A stretch of DNA of 64,000 nt from Bacillus sp. HNG (GCF_003400205.1 NZ_QUQV01000001.1:660552-724551); one strand, 5' to 3'; shown: positions 7,939 through 17,613, numbered from the stretch's first letter. The notes: generated by a model not told the origin, from the letters alone. Made by a program: numbers and translations.

Positions 7939-8778
7939 CTACAAAGCTTGCAATATTTGTTTTAGATTATCCACTGACTTCTCTGTTCCTACCTTTGGAT
8001 CGTCAGTTCCTTCATATTCTACAGAGAGCCATCCCTCGTAATTGACACTATTTAGCTCATGAATGACATGATGCAAATCCACTTTTCCTTCCCCTGCGAT
8101 TGTTCCTAAAAATTCCCCTCCGGATAGTGAGAGAAAAAAATGCCCCTCGTAATCTGTTCCTACATTAACAAAATCCTTAAAATGCACATGTGCAACATAT
8201 TTTTTTAGTGCAGTTACGGCATGACTAGGCTCTTCATCTACTAAAAGGAAATTACCTGTATCAAGAGTACTTCTAACATGAGTAGAACCGACAGTTTCAA
8301 TTAATTCAATAACTTGTTCACTTCTACCAGCGAAATAACCGTGATTTTCAATTGCAAGAATAATCCCTTGTTTTTCCGCATAACTAGCACATTCTTTTAA
8401 ACATTCAATAATCCAAGACTTACCTTGTTCGAAGGAAACGTTTTCAGTTACATCACCACTAAAAATTCGAACGACATTGGTGTTCAAATTTTTAGCAATA
8501 TCTATCCCGTCGTATACTTTTTGAATTTCCATTTTTCTTTCATCTTCACTGGTTTTCACAAAATTATTTGAAATATCGTAGGCACTTACCATCAGATTTC
8601 TTTCTGCCAACATAAGCTTCACCTTTGGTAATTCTTGCTCCACATCTTTCCAGTACATGTCTAAAAGTTCTACCCCTTCTAGACCAATAGAAGATGCATA
8701 ATTAATAAAACCAAACACATCCAGATTTTCATTTACTGTATATTTATGTAAACTATACATACTAACACTGGTTTTCAT
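7939..8778 (-). CDS. Sugar phosphate isomerase/epimerase (TIM barrel)
   Basis: The product is about 279 residues of the xylose-isomerase-like TIM-barrel superfamily. Motifs include GLEGVELLDMYW near residue 35, VVRIFSGD, ILAIENHGYFAG (metal-ligand glutamate), STLDTGNFLLVDEEP (aspartate), HVHFKDF (histidines) and LSVEYEGTDDPKVG (C-terminal glutamate). The start ATG at 8778 is chosen because GGGGTGA precedes it; a GTG three codons earlier is the alternative. It is the second isomerase-type protein of the cluster, downstream of the RpiR regulator, and probably acts on a cluster-specific sugar. Confidence 0.78.
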   Translation of the reverse strand: MKTSVSMYSLHKYTVNENLDVFGFINYASSIGLEGVELLDMYWKDVEQELPKVKLMLAERNLMVSAYDISNNFVKTSEDERKMEIQKVYDGIDIAKNLNTNVVRIFSGDVTENVSFEQGKSWIIECLKECASYAEKQGIILAIENHGYFAGRSEQVIELIETVGSTHVRSTLDTGNFLLVDEEPSHAVTALKKYVAHVHFKDFVNVGTDYEGHFFLSLSGGEFLGTIAGEGKVDLHHVIHELNSVNYEGWLSVEYEGTDDPKVGTEKSVDNLKQILQAL

Positions 8779-8828
8779 TATATTCACCCCAACCTTATTC
8801 GTAAATTTGTACTGCAGCTTATAAAAGA

Positions 8829-8856
8829 AGATGCAGCAAAAAAAACTGCATCTGTT
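8829..8856 (-). terminator. Terminator-like hairpin downstream of the RpiR regulator gene
   Basis: On the minus strand the arms AGATGCAG and CTGCATCT flank a T-rich loop and are followed by TCTTTTAT, 13 bases after the regulator's stop codon. It could end or attenuate transcription before the isomerase gene. Confidence 0.6.
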
Positions 8857-8868
8857 GCAAAGAAAAAA

Positions 8869-9726
8869 TTAGTACATTTTATCTAAAACCGCTTTTGCTG
8901 TCTGTTCAATAGATTTGAAGGTTTGGTTCTTATCCTTTAAGGCAATCACAGTTGTTAAAATATCGAGTAAATGAAGTTGTGCAATCTTTGAAGCAAATGC
9001 ACCACCTTGGAGTGGTGACTCCTTGGACGCCGCTAATAAAATAACGTCAGCATACCTTGTAATGGGTGATCGTGCATGATTGGTTAAACAAATGACAAAT
9101 GCGTTATTTTCCTTAGCAATTCGAATTGCGTCAACCACATCTTTTGTACTTCCTGAGGTGGATATGCCAAAGACAACATCATCCCTTGTTACGAGGGCAG
9201 CATTCATTGCCATGACATGTGAATCAGCAGAATGGATAACGTTATATCCGAAACGCATGAACCGGTGATTTGCGTCCAATGCTGTTATCCCAGATGAACC
9301 AATGCCGAAGCAAAACAATCGATTTGCCGAGACAATCGCATTGGCAGCTTTCTCAAGTGTTTGTGTCTGTAATAAGTTAAGCGTGTTTTCAAGTGCATGT
9401 GTGTTTTGGGTTGTAATTTTTCGAGAAACGACTTCAAGCGTGTCATTCTCTTCAATTTTTCCATGAACATGCTCTTCAGGACTAACAAGGTTTTGTGCAA
9501 CAGCTAACTTAAACTCCTGATACCCACGAAATCCAAGCTTCCGACAAAATCGAATAACAGTCGTCTCTCCTACTCCAGATTTTTCTGCAAGATCTGTTAC
9601 TGACGAATAAACAGCTTCTTCCGTGTCTATCATTACGACATCTGCTACTTTTTGTTCGGCCTTTGTTAGTGATTTATAGATACTTGTAATCATTAAAATG
9701 GGGTTCGATTTCGTCAACGTATTCAA
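8869..9726 (-). CDS. MurR/RpiR family transcriptional regulator
   Basis: This 285-residue regulator has the two-domain RpiR architecture. The N-terminal HTH_6 domain (about residues 1-80) contains LTKAEQKVADVV, and its recognition helix lies in SGVGETTVIRFCRKLGF. The C-terminal SIS domain (about 125-265) holds FGIGSSGITALD and FGISTSGSTKDVV. SIS domains of this family bind phosphosugars such as MurNAc-6-P or ManNAc-6-P, and neighbouring nanE fits that. Translation probably begins at TTG after GAAGGTG. It is the obvious candidate regulator for the cluster, perhaps acting at the palindrome 19060-19076. Confidence 0.88.
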   Translation of the reverse strand: MNTLTKSNPILMITSIYKSLTKAEQKVADVVMIDTEEAVYSSVTDLAEKSGVGETTVIRFCRKLGFRGYQEFKLAVAQNLVSPEEHVHGKIEENDTLEVVSRKITTQNTHALENTLNLLQTQTLEKAANAIVSANRLFCFGIGSSGITALDANHRFMRFGYNVIHSADSHVMAMNAALVTRDDVVFGISTSGSTKDVVDAIRIAKENNAFVICLTNHARSPITRYADVILLAASKESPLQGGAFASKIAQLHLLDILTTVIALKDKNQTFKSIEQTAKAVLDKMY

Positions 9727-9785
9727 TTCCTACACCTTCTTTTCAGCTTAGTGTCTATTAATCAATTAGGATCCCAATTTGTACA

Positions 9786-10844
9786 TTAAAAGTGAATTTC
9801 CGTACCCTTCTTACTAGATTCATATATTCCACATAAAATTTTCATCATCTCAACTCCATCTTCCACAGGACTAATGGTTTCATTTCCAGTACGGCAGCAA
9901 TCAATAAAATAATCGATCTCGGATTGAAATGCCTTCACAAAATCAAATGACAAATTGTCAATTTGTGGATTCAAATTAACAATTGTATCGTACTTTTCTG
10001 AAACGACTAGGAGTTCAGGTTCAATTTCCGCTCCACCCTTGTCTCCAAATAATTTAACAGATATTTCATCCTTCTTCGCGTGAAGTGAAAAACTTACATC
10101 AACAAATAATGATGCTCCGTTCTCAAATCGGATGAGAGCATTCGCAAGATCCTCTACTGTATTTTTTGTTGCATCAAAATCTGATGCTTTATAGTAGGAT
10201 AAGTTTTCAATATTTGATCTGTTTCCAAGTTTATGATATGTATTACCACTAATCGATTTTACTTTTGGCCGCCCCATTAGATACCAGCATATATCAATCA
10301 TATGAACACCTAAATCAATTAATGGTCCCCCACCGGAACGTTCTATGTCAGAGAACCATCCACCTGGATTACCTAATCTTCGAATACAAGAGGCTTTCGC
10401 ATAATAGATATCACCTAACTCATCATTCTGAATAAATTTTTGAAGAATCTGTGTGTTGCTTGCGTACCGTCGAACAAATCCAACCTGGAGGAGCTTACCA
10501 GTTTCCTTTACAGCTTTTTCAATTGCCAACGCCTCTTCTACCGTTTTACATAATGGCTTTTCTACAAGTACGTTCTTACCAGCTTTAAGTGCGGCAATAC
10601 TTATTTCAGCATGACTATTGTTCCATGTACATATACTGACTGCGTCAATTTCGGGATGAGCTAAAAGCTCATGGTAATCCGTGTACACATGCTCTGCACC
10701 ATATGTCTTTGCTTTCTGTTCTGCCCTTTCAATATTGAGATCACAAACTGCAACTATTTTGACATGATCATTCTTGGCATAAGAACCAAAATGAAGGTCT
10801 GAAATACTTCCAGCACCAATAACTCCAATTTTTATCTGTTTCAT
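9786..10844 (-). CDS. Gfo/Idh/MocA family oxidoreductase
   Basis: A 352-residue NAD(P)-dependent dehydrogenase. The N-terminal Rossmann fold shows GVIGAGSISDLHFGSY and VAVCDLN. The catalytic-site motif VEKPLCKT carries the family lysine of EKP, and the C-terminal domain has GGGPLIDLGVHMIDICWYL with the conserved aspartate and histidine. Family members oxidise or epimerise sugars, amino sugars or inositols. An AAGGAGG ribosome site precedes the start. It is one of two such enzymes within the cluster, so an oxidation/reduction pair acting on one sugar is plausible but unproven. Confidence 0.88.
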   Translation of the reverse strand: MKQIKIGVIGAGSISDLHFGSYAKNDHVKIVAVCDLNIERAEQKAKTYGAEHVYTDYHELLAHPEIDAVSICTWNNSHAEISIAALKAGKNVLVEKPLCKTVEEALAIEKAVKETGKLLQVGFVRRYASNTQILQKFIQNDELGDIYYAKASCIRRLGNPGGWFSDIERSGGGPLIDLGVHMIDICWYLMGRPKVKSISGNTYHKLGNRSNIENLSYYKASDFDATKNTVEDLANALIRFENGASLFVDVSFSLHAKKDEISVKLFGDKGGAEIEPELLVVSEKYDTIVNLNPQIDNLSFDFVKAFQSEIDYFIDCCRTGNETISPVEDGVEMMKILCGIYESSKKGTEIHF

Positions 10845-10862
10845 TGCCGATCCTCCTTAAAT

Positions 10863-10885
10863 TGTGAATGATACTGTTTATTCAC
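10863..10885. other. Palindrome between the ROK kinase and oxidoreductase genes
   Basis: GTGAAT and ATTCAC flank ten bases in the short gap after the kinase stop codon. It could be an intercistronic hairpin. The arms resemble the GTGAAG/CTTCAC operator-like palindrome at 19060, but the spacing differs. Confidence 0.35.
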
Positions 10886-10888
10886 TTC

Positions 10889-11875
10889 TTATTTAACCCC
10901 TACATCCACTCCATACACCCATGGTTGAATGGCCGCGCCTATTATTCCAGCATCATTACCGAGTTGGGTCCCTTTTATCTCAACTGGATCAACAAGGGAA
11001 CGTATCCCCAATTCACCTACTCTCTTTCGAACCTTTTGAATAAACCATTCACCCTCGTGTAATACACCGCCACCAAGGATGATCAGTGTAGGATTGAAGG
11101 TATGGATCATGCTAACTATCGCGAATGATAGGGCATTAATAGCTGTGTCCACCACTTTTTCAGCTACTACATTGCCTGCACTCATTAATTCAAATACTAG
11201 TCTACTTGTTACTTCTTCTGGATGTTTTTGATAATATAAGAGTTCACTATTCCCTTCGCTTTCAGGATAAGATTTTATTTCTTCCCTCATCATTCTTGCA
11301 ATTCCCGTTCCTGATGAATAAGTCTCAACACACCCCTGAAATCCACAGTTACATAAAGGCCCATTCATATCAACTGTAATGTGACCTAATTCAGCACCAC
11401 CGCCCCATGCACCTCGAAGTAAATGACCACCTGTGATTACACCACCACCAACACCTGTGCCTAGAGCGAGACATATAAGATTTTCAACATTCCTACCTAC
11501 ACCAAGTTGTTGTTCAGCGAGGGCAAGAACATTTACATCATTTTCTATGAAAATTGGCAAATCTGTTTTCTTTGAAAGAATATCTCTTAATGGAACATCA
11601 TTCCAATCTTTGATATTTGCTGTTCCGGACAGAACTTTGCCTTTTTCGAAATCGATTTGTCCAGCAGTACCTATTCCTATGCCAACCAGCTTTTTCCCTT
11701 CCATTTTCGCTGTCTCAGAAAGGGAAAAAATGATATTTTCGAGTAACTGAATAATCGCATCCTTTGTATCTTGGGGTGTAGAAAATGTTTTCTTAATTAA
11801 GACACTGCCTTCTCTATTCATAATACCCGCCGCTATCTTTGTACCACCAATATCAATTCCAAGTGAATATTCCAT
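10889..11875 (-). CDS. ROK family sugar kinase
   Basis: About 328 residues of the ROK (repressor, ORF, kinase) family without a DNA-binding domain, hence a kinase. The ATP motif is LGIDIGGTKIAAGI near the start. The sugar-binding and catalytic region is IENDVNVLALAE, followed by LGTGVGGGVITGG. ELGHITVD and the zinc motif CNCGFQGCVE are present. The start at 11875 is chosen because GGAGGTGG precedes this ATG, and an upstream in-frame ATG has none. With nanE adjacent, N-acetylmannosamine or N-acetylglucosamine is a likely substrate, although glucose cannot be excluded. Confidence 0.87.
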   Translation of the reverse strand: MEYSLGIDIGGTKIAAGIMNREGSVLIKKTFSTPQDTKDAIIQLLENIIFSLSETAKMEGKKLVGIGIGTAGQIDFEKGKVLSGTANIKDWNDVPLRDILSKKTDLPIFIENDVNVLALAEQQLGVGRNVENLICLALGTGVGGGVITGGHLLRGAWGGGAELGHITVDMNGPLCNCGFQGCVETYSSGTGIARMMREEIKSYPESEGNSELLYYQKHPEEVTSRLVFELMSAGNVVAEKVVDTAINALSFAIVSMIHTFNPTLIILGGGVLHEGEWFIQKVRKRVGELGIRSLVDPVEIKGTQLGNDAGIIGAAIQPWVYGVDVGVK

Positions 11876-11902
11876 TGTTATTCCACCTCCACCCACAACT
11901 AT

Positions 11903-12697
11903 TTAGAAAGCTAATGAAAGAACCTCAAGAATATTGTCACATGAATATGCAGCTGTTAATCCGTCAATACGTTTACATCGCATACCATCAAAATACCTTT
12001 GATCTACTTGGTCTGTGCTAAAAAATTTCATTACTAGTTCGTATGGTCCATCTAATGTTACAGGCAACACATTTTCTCGATGATCAATTGATTCCTTTAT
12101 CATTTCTTTTAATTCCCTATATACTAGCTTAGGTGGTTTAACCAATGCTGCGTGCCTTCCCAACCCCTCTTTTGTTTCGTAAGTTCGGACGTTAGGAATT
12201 TCCTTACTTGCCTCTTCACACGTCTTCTTATCTCCCGTCACGAAAAGGACGGGTACATTATGTAAGCCAAATATTAGGCTATCTATTCCTATCTCACCAA
12301 TAGGCCTTCCATTGAGATGTATAGATTGCCAACCAACCGATGTCATTGTATGGTCTCTAATTGCAAATTCAGTTCCACCCATTGCGTGATATCCGATTAA
12401 CATAGCACCATCAAACGATGAATCCAACCCAGGAAAGCGATTGGATACATTTGTTGCTCCCATACAGTATCTCGCCCCATGATGTAATTCTGAAGCGATA
12501 AAATTGTACCCTGTACCATGAGCATCCTTCACGTAAATGTCATCAGCACCAGCCTCAATTAGCGCCTCAATCACTACATTTACCTCTGCAGTTAAGAGTT
12601 TCCTGGCCTCTTCATAGGCCCGTTCTCCTTTTTTCAACTGTTCAGGTAGTAAAACACCTGCGATTCCCTCCATATCAACACTCACATAGATTTTCAT
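11903..12697 (-). CDS. M55 family D-aminopeptidase (DppA-like)
   Basis: A 264-residue zinc peptidase of the M55 family. The N-terminal SVDMEGIAGV carries the DxE metal ligands, followed by VKDAHGTGYN, LIGYHAMGG and IRDHTMTS, which supply the remaining histidine and aspartate ligands. The prototype B. subtilis DppA is a D-amino-acid-specific aminopeptidase. In a cluster with an enolase-superfamily dipeptide epimerase, this points to use of D-amino-acid-containing peptides such as those from peptidoglycan. It starts 13 bases after the preceding oxidoreductase gene ends. Confidence 0.87.
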   Translation of the reverse strand: MKIYVSVDMEGIAGVLLPEQLKKGERAYEEARKLLTAEVNVVIEALIEAGADDIYVKDAHGTGYNFIASELHHGARYCMGATNVSNRFPGLDSSFDGAMLIGYHAMGGTEFAIRDHTMTSVGWQSIHLNGRPIGEIGIDSLIFGLHNVPVLFVTGDKKTCEEASKEIPNVRTYETKEGLGRHAALVKPPKLVYRELKEMIKESIDHRENVLPVTLDGPYELVMKFFSTDQVDQRYFDGMRCKRIDGLTAAYSCDNILEVLSLAF

Positions 12698-12710
12698 AAC
12701 GAAGCCTACC

Positions 12711-13727
12711 TTACAAGTAAACTTCTTTTTGGGTTTTAGAAGATTTGTAGATTGACAGGATTAAGTCAACAGCTTTCCTTGCTTCCTCACCAGGCACCAT
12801 AGGGGCTCGGTCTTCGATAATTGCTTTAGCCATATCTTCAATAAAATAATAATGGCCAATTGACCTTACGCCTTCAATATTTTCCTGGTCAATTTTTATC
12901 TCTTTCGTAATATTTCCTTTTTCCATGGTGATCCACTCTTGGATGCCATTATCATCAAAGATAATTGTGCCTTTTTCTCCATAAAGCTCAATTCGAGTAT
13001 TCCTCTCAGGAAAAACAGAGGTGGTACCTTCAATAACTCCAAAAGCTCCGTTCTTGCATTCTAGAACAGACACGGCCGTATCCTCGACCTCAATTTTTCT
13101 TGATAGAGCAGCCGTTCTTGCAAAAACTTTCGAGACCCCACCTGTTAACCACACAAATAGGTCAATCCCGTGTACACCTTGATTCATTAGAGCCCCTCCA
13201 CCGTCCATTTCCCATGTACCACGCCAACCTGCACTATCGTAATAGGCTTGGTCTCGATAATATTTTAAGTAGGCATCACAAAGTATCAATTTACCAATCT
13301 CATTGTTTAAGATGGCCTCTTTAACTCTTTTAACAATGGCTGTGGCTCTTCGCTGGTAAACACAACCTAACTTTACCCCTTGTTCCCTACAAGTCTCTAT
13401 CATTTCCGTCATCCGTTCAGACCTTATCTCGAGGGGTTTTTCACAAAGAATATGTTTTTTAGCTATAGCTGCATCAATGGCAATTTGACCATGTGTCCCA
13501 CTAGGTGTACAGATTGAAACGACATCTATATCTTCTATCGCGAGAAGTTCTTTATAATCAGATAGATAGGTAGGGACACTAAAAGTTTCGGCAAACTTCC
13601 TTGCTGCCTCTAATCTCAAATCAGAAACTGCAACAAGTTCAGTAAATGGACATGCTTTAATCGCCTCAGCATGTAAAGGAGAAATCACACCACAACCAAT
13701 GATTCCAAATCTGATTTTTCGAGCCAT
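12711..13727 (-). CDS. Gfo/Idh/MocA family oxidoreductase
   Basis: A 338-residue NAD(P)-dependent oxidoreductase with the Rossmann motif GIIGCGVISPLHAEAIK, SICTPSGTHGQIA, the catalytic CEKPLEI and the C-terminal-domain motif GGGALMNQGVHGIDLFVWL. A perfect CAGGAGG ribosome site precedes the ATG. It differs clearly from the oxidoreductases at 9786 and 32460, so the paralogues probably have different steps or substrates. Its tight spacing with the M55 and epimerase genes indicates one transcript. Confidence 0.87.
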   Translation of the reverse strand: MARKIRFGIIGCGVISPLHAEAIKACPFTELVAVSDLRLEAARKFAETFSVPTYLSDYKELLAIEDIDVVSICTPSGTHGQIAIDAAIAKKHILCEKPLEIRSERMTEMIETCREQGVKLGCVYQRRATAIVKRVKEAILNNEIGKLILCDAYLKYYRDQAYYDSAGWRGTWEMDGGGALMNQGVHGIDLFVWLTGGVSKVFARTAALSRKIEVEDTAVSVLECKNGAFGVIEGTTSVFPERNTRIELYGEKGTIIFDDNGIQEWITMEKGNITKEIKIDQENIEGVRSIGHYYFIEDMAKAIIEDRAPMVPGEEARKAVDLILSIYKSSKTQKEVYL

Positions 13728-13739
13728 TTTATCCTCCTG

Positions 13740-14864
13740 CTATACTAGAGTTTTATACGTTTCAAGCTTATTAATATCTACTTCGCACCCGATACCATAG
13801 CCTGAAGGTAGTAAGATTGCTCCCATCTCAATATCTCCTTTGTTCTGAATCGGATCATCCGCGAGGAAAAACGGACCATTCAAATCAGAAGGAAGAGTGA
13901 TTCCTAAATAATTGAACAAGTGTGCACTACTAGTGAGTCCTAAAGACGATTCTGTTAAACCACCGCCTAGTAAACCAAGGTTTGCTTCTTTTGAAATTTC
14001 TCCCGCTAATTTTGCACCCGTAATGCCTCCCATTTTGGTGAGTTTAATCACAGCATAATCACATGCTTCTAAACGAATCGCTTGTAACACGTCACTTGGA
14101 CTCCAAATACTCTCGTCTAAAGCAATTGGTACTGACGTTTTTCTTCTCAATTCTCGATGACCTAGCAAATCATTTGCTTTTAAGGGCTGTTCAAAAACGT
14201 CCACACCGATTCTTTCCATTTTTTTTGCTGCTTTTATTGCTTCGGGTAGAGTATAACCTTGATTAGCGTCCACCCTTAAAAAAAGATTGGGGGCTTCTGC
14301 TCTCACTGTTTCCAACACTTCCATATCAAAATCAACATTGAATCCGATTTTCACATCAACCGCTTTATAACCATTCTCACTTGCATATTTGGCTTTATCA
14401 GCAGCCTCCTCAATGTTTCTTGTACTAATAAGATAAGAAAGGTCAATTTTTTCTTTTGACCTACCAAGCAATATTTCAGCCAATGATTTTTTGGAACTTT
14501 TCCCCATCAGGTCATAAAGCGCCATATCAACAGCTGCTTTACAAATGGGCTGTCCCTTAGAGATTCCAGAAGAAATTTCCTTGTCAATTATTTCATGTAA
14601 AGTAGTGAGGTCATCCCCCCTCTTTCCAATAATTGCAGGTCTTATATATTTCTGAAGGGTTGAAACAACAGTCTCCATCGTTTCATAACTCCATCTATGG
14701 CTAGGCCTAGCCTCGCCCCATCCCTCAATACCGTCATCAGATATAATTTTCACATAAACATGTGGTGCACCTTGATTACCGTCTCCTACCGTCCCTCCTG
14801 AAATTTGAAAGCTTTGCTTCATTGGCAATAATAAAGGAAAGACTTGGAGGTCCTTAATAATCAT
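13740..14864 (-). CDS. Enolase-superfamily enzyme, probable dipeptide epimerase
   Basis: About 374 residues of the mandelate racemase/muconate lactonising enzyme superfamily. The capping domain is N-terminal, and GWGEARP precedes the barrel. Barrel residues visible are YKAVDVKIGF (catalytic lysine), LRVDANQGY, VFEQPL and ALDESI (three metal ligands) and YAVIKLTKMGG (second lysine). The pattern fits the L-Ala-D/L-Glu epimerase group, although the first residue of the usual K-x-K is D. The start at 14864 follows GAGGTGATAAAA. The M55 aminopeptidase next door supports a muropeptide substrate. Other acid-sugar dehydratase or racemase activities remain possible. Confidence 0.75.
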   Translation of the reverse strand: MIIKDLQVFPLLLPMKQSFQISGGTVGDGNQGAPHVYVKIISDDGIEGWGEARPSHRWSYETMETVVSTLQKYIRPAIIGKRGDDLTTLHEIIDKEISSGISKGQPICKAAVDMALYDLMGKSSKKSLAEILLGRSKEKIDLSYLISTRNIEEAADKAKYASENGYKAVDVKIGFNVDFDMEVLETVRAEAPNLFLRVDANQGYTLPEAIKAAKKMERIGVDVFEQPLKANDLLGHRELRRKTSVPIALDESIWSPSDVLQAIRLEACDYAVIKLTKMGGITGAKLAGEISKEANLGLLGGGLTESSLGLTSSAHLFNYLGITLPSDLNGPFFLADDPIQNKGDIEMGAILLPSGYGIGCEVDINKLETYKTLV

Positions 14865-14877
14865 TTTTATCACCTCA

Positions 14878-15579
14878 TCATTTCTTTAATTCTGCTTTTT
14901 TGATTCCATCTACAAATTTCTTCGTTATTTCCTGTGGTCTCGTAATTGCAGATCCAACAACGATTGAATGGGCACCATTTTCAAAGGCCATAAGTGCCTC
15001 ATCCGGGGTCGAGATTCTACCCTCAGCAATAATTGGCACGTTACAACTAGAGGTAAGCTCCTTAATAAGCTCAAAATCAGGTCCTTCAATTTGGGGACTA
15101 TATGGCGTATATCCTGAGAGCGTAGTAGAAATGAGATCACACCCCGCTTCAACTGCAGCAATACCTTCTGCAACAGTAGATACATCAGCCATGATTAGAC
15201 TAGAACTATGATTTCGTATATACCAAACCAAATCGTTGAAAGTAACCCCGTTTGGTCGCTCACGAAACGTTGCATCAAGGGTGATAACATCCGTTTCAGA
15301 CTCTATTAGCTCCTTAACTTCCTTTAAGGTTGGTGTTATAAACACATCGCTTTCCGGATAATCTCTTTTTATGATGCCAATCGTAGGTAAGCCCGTCGCT
15401 TTTCGAATGGCAATGATATCATCTTTCCCATTTGCTCGTATCGCTACAGCTCCACCCATTTTCGCAGCAACGCCCATTTTAGCCATGTACATCGACCCAT
15501 GTAATGGCTCATCCTCTAAAGCCTGACACGATACGATTAATTGTTTATATATTACGTTCAAAAACTCTTTTTTCTTCAT
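14878..15579 (-). CDS. nanE: N-acetylmannosamine-6-phosphate 2-epimerase NanE
   Basis: A TIM-barrel protein of about 233 residues that converts ManNAc-6-P to GlcNAc-6-P. Recognisable NanE segments include LIVSCQALEDEPLHGS at the start, GAVAIRANG, VITLDATFRERPNG, MADVSTVAEG, STTLSGYT, PIIAEGRISTPDEA and SIVVGSAITRP. Of two adjacent ATGs the second (15579) has better spacing from the GGGGG ribosome site. No nanA lyase is seen in the window, so ManNAc may come from import rather than from sialic acid. Confidence 0.92.
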   Translation of the reverse strand: MKKKEFLNVIYKQLIVSCQALEDEPLHGSMYMAKMGVAAKMGGAVAIRANGKDDIIAIRKATGLPTIGIIKRDYPESDVFITPTLKEVKELIESETDVITLDATFRERPNGVTFNDLVWYIRNHSSSLIMADVSTVAEGIAAVEAGCDLISTTLSGYTPYSPQIEGPDFELIKELTSSCNVPIIAEGRISTPDEALMAFENGAHSIVVGSAITRPQEITKKFVDGIKKAELKK

Positions 15580-15682
15580 CATTTCCCCCTTTTTTCAACA
15601 TCGTTCCAATACACTGAAAGAATAATCCACCCTCAAAATACCAAAAAGGTTTATTTCTTCACTCTTATTCAAAAAAATTTAC

Positions 15683-15693
15683 AGTGAATCACT
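15683..15693. promoter_or_regulatory. Small palindrome upstream of nanE
   Basis: AGTGA-A-TCACT sits in the 165-base gap between the permease stop and nanE. A GTGAAGAAATAA half-site resembling the palindrome at 19060 lies closer to nanE, so a regulator site is possible. No clear promoter boxes were found. Confidence 0.3.
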
Positions 15694-15747
15694 TATATAA
15701 ATTTTGTTAAATAATTGGATACGATTAGAATTTTTCTTGAGCAAATT

Positions 15748-16647
15748 CTACCCTTTAACGGCACTGCTATAGGCACCTTTAATAAAGTAATTCTGAAAAG
15801 CTACAAAAACAATTAATATTGGTATGAGCGCGATTATTGCACCAGCAGATACCAATCGAGTATTCGTTACAAAGGCTCCTTTTAAGTCATATAAGCCCAC
15901 TGTTAACGGATATGTGTTTGGATCCTGTAAAACAAGAAGCGGCCATAAAAAATTATTCCAGGAACCTATGAAACTTAAAATGGCTAATGTTGCTAGCATC
16001 GGCTTTACCATTGGAATCATGATATACCACCATATTTGCCAAGGTTTTGCACCATCAATAATGGCAGATTCGTCTATTTCCTTAGGGATACCCATAAATG
16101 CTTGCCTCATCAAAAAGATACCAAATGCCGTAACTGCACTAGGCAATATCACTCCGGAAAAAGAACCGATTAGGTGGAGTTTCTCTAGAATTAAATAGAT
16201 TGGAATCATTGTGACCTCTCCAGGAATCATCATTGTGGATAAAATCACTAAAAATACAATGTTTTTCCCTTTAAAGTTCATACGAGCTAAAGGAAAGGCT
16301 GCTAACGAACAGAATAACAATGGCAAAAGAACCCCCCAAAAGGCTAAAATCGTACTATTCCATAAGTAAAGAGGAATGGGGAGTGTATTCCATACTGTAA
16401 TAAAGTTATCTAAGGTGATATTTTCAGGAATAAACTGCGGAGGAAATGAAAAAATGGCTTCGTTTTGTCCTTTTAATGCAGTCGATACTGACCAAAAAAA
16501 AGGAACAATCATAGCAACCATAATGACGCTCAAAAAGAAATAGGAGATAATCAGGCGACTAATCTTCCGTTTACTCGGTAGATTCCGAAACTGCCTTTTT
16601 GGTTTAATGTCTGGTACTGTATTAGTATTTGTTTGTGTAGGCTGCAT
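15748..16647 (-). CDS. Carbohydrate ABC transporter permease (MalG-type)
   Basis: A 299-residue inner-membrane permease with six hydrophobic segments and the EAA loop (near residue 190) IPKEIDESAIIDGAKPWQIWWYIMIPM, shown here only by its key residues E, DGA and P. The N-terminus carries an extra 30-residue hydrophilic tail. It pairs with the permease upstream and the lipoprotein gene further upstream. No ATPase gene is in the cluster, which is usual for CUT1 importers that share an MsmX-type ATPase. Confidence 0.9.
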   Translation of the reverse strand: MQPTQTNTNTVPDIKPKRQFRNLPSKRKISRLIISYFFLSVIMVAMIVPFFWSVSTALKGQNEAIFSFPPQFIPENITLDNFITVWNTLPIPLYLWNSTILAFWGVLLPLLFCSLAAFPLARMNFKGKNIVFLVILSTMMIPGEVTMIPIYLILEKLHLIGSFSGVILPSAVTAFGIFLMRQAFMGIPKEIDESAIIDGAKPWQIWWYIMIPMVKPMLATLAILSFIGSWNNFLWPLLVLQDPNTYPLTVGLYDLKGAFVTNTRLVSAGAIIALIPILIVFVAFQNYFIKGAYSSAVKG

Positions 16648-16663
16648 ATACTACTCTACCTCC

Positions 16664-17518
16664 TTAAGACTGGTTATCCAATGTCCGTTTATTTAACAAA
16701 GTCAAAATGAGTATGATAATAAATAGAATAAAAGAAATCGCACTCGCATATCCCATTTCCAATTGCCTAAACGCTTTTTCAAAAACGATGAACACAACCG
16801 TTTTGGATGCACCTATTGGTCCGCCATCCGTCATTGTTAACATTAATGTAAATTCCTTGAACGCTGACATTGTTGATATGACGGCCGTAAAAAATATAAT
16901 AGGCTTCAACATAGGAAACGTAATGTGAATATGTTTCTTCCAAAACCCTGCCCCATCTAATTCAGCTGCTTCGTACAGATCTGTGGGCACCGATTGTAGT
17001 CCTGCTAGATAGAAAAGCATATAGTAACCTAAGCCTTGCCATATCGTTACAATCGCTAGACTAATCATTACAAACTTCCTACTTGTTAACCAATCAATTG
17101 GATTTATTCCAATAAGGCTTAATAAGTAATTGAAGATTCCGTCACTTGCAAATAGCCAATTCCATAAAATAGCGGTAATGACAACAGAAACAAGTGCTGG
17201 GAAGTAATACGTTAATCGAAATAGCTTAATGCCAATTAATTGTTGATTAACGAGAATTGCCAGAAAAACGGGTAGAACGACTAATGCAGGTGTAACTAAA
17301 ATCCAATAATACGCCGTATTTTTTAAGGCATTCCAAAACTCTTCATCTTTAAAAGCTCGAATAAAATTTTCAAGCCCAACCCAATCTACCGTCCCCATGA
17401 ATACATTATAGTCTGTAAAACTAAGTCCTAACGCTGCCAGCGCTGGAAGTAAGGTAAACGTCGTTAACAATATAGCGGTTGGTAAAAGAAACATCCAAGC
17501 GTGTCTTGATTTATACAT
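16664..17518 (-). CDS. Carbohydrate ABC transporter permease (MalF-type)
   Basis: About 284 residues with six membrane segments and the EAA motif region LYEAAELDGAGFWKKHIHI around residue 190. The start at 17518 is chosen for the GGTAGGAGTGATTGT ribosome site; an ATG 14 codons upstream lacks one. It is the first permease of the importer and is separated from the binding-protein gene by a 180-base gap that contains a stem-loop. Confidence 0.9.
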   Translation of the reverse strand: MYKSRHAWMFLLPTAILLTTFTLLPALAALGLSFTDYNVFMGTVDWVGLENFIRAFKDEEFWNALKNTAYYWILVTPALVVLPVFLAILVNQQLIGIKLFRLTYYFPALVSVVITAILWNWLFASDGIFNYLLSLIGINPIDWLTSRKFVMISLAIVTIWQGLGYYMLFYLAGLQSVPTDLYEAAELDGAGFWKKHIHITFPMLKPIIFFTAVISTMSAFKEFTLMLTMTDGGPIGASKTVVFIVFEKAFRQLEMGYASAISFILFIIILILTLLNKRTLDNQS

Positions 17519-17613
17519 ACAATCACTCCTACCATAGTCACGAATGCTAGTCGGTTTCAACCAGGCTACTCATTTCAGCCTAATTTAGTAATTAGTTATT
17601 CCTTAGAAAAGAA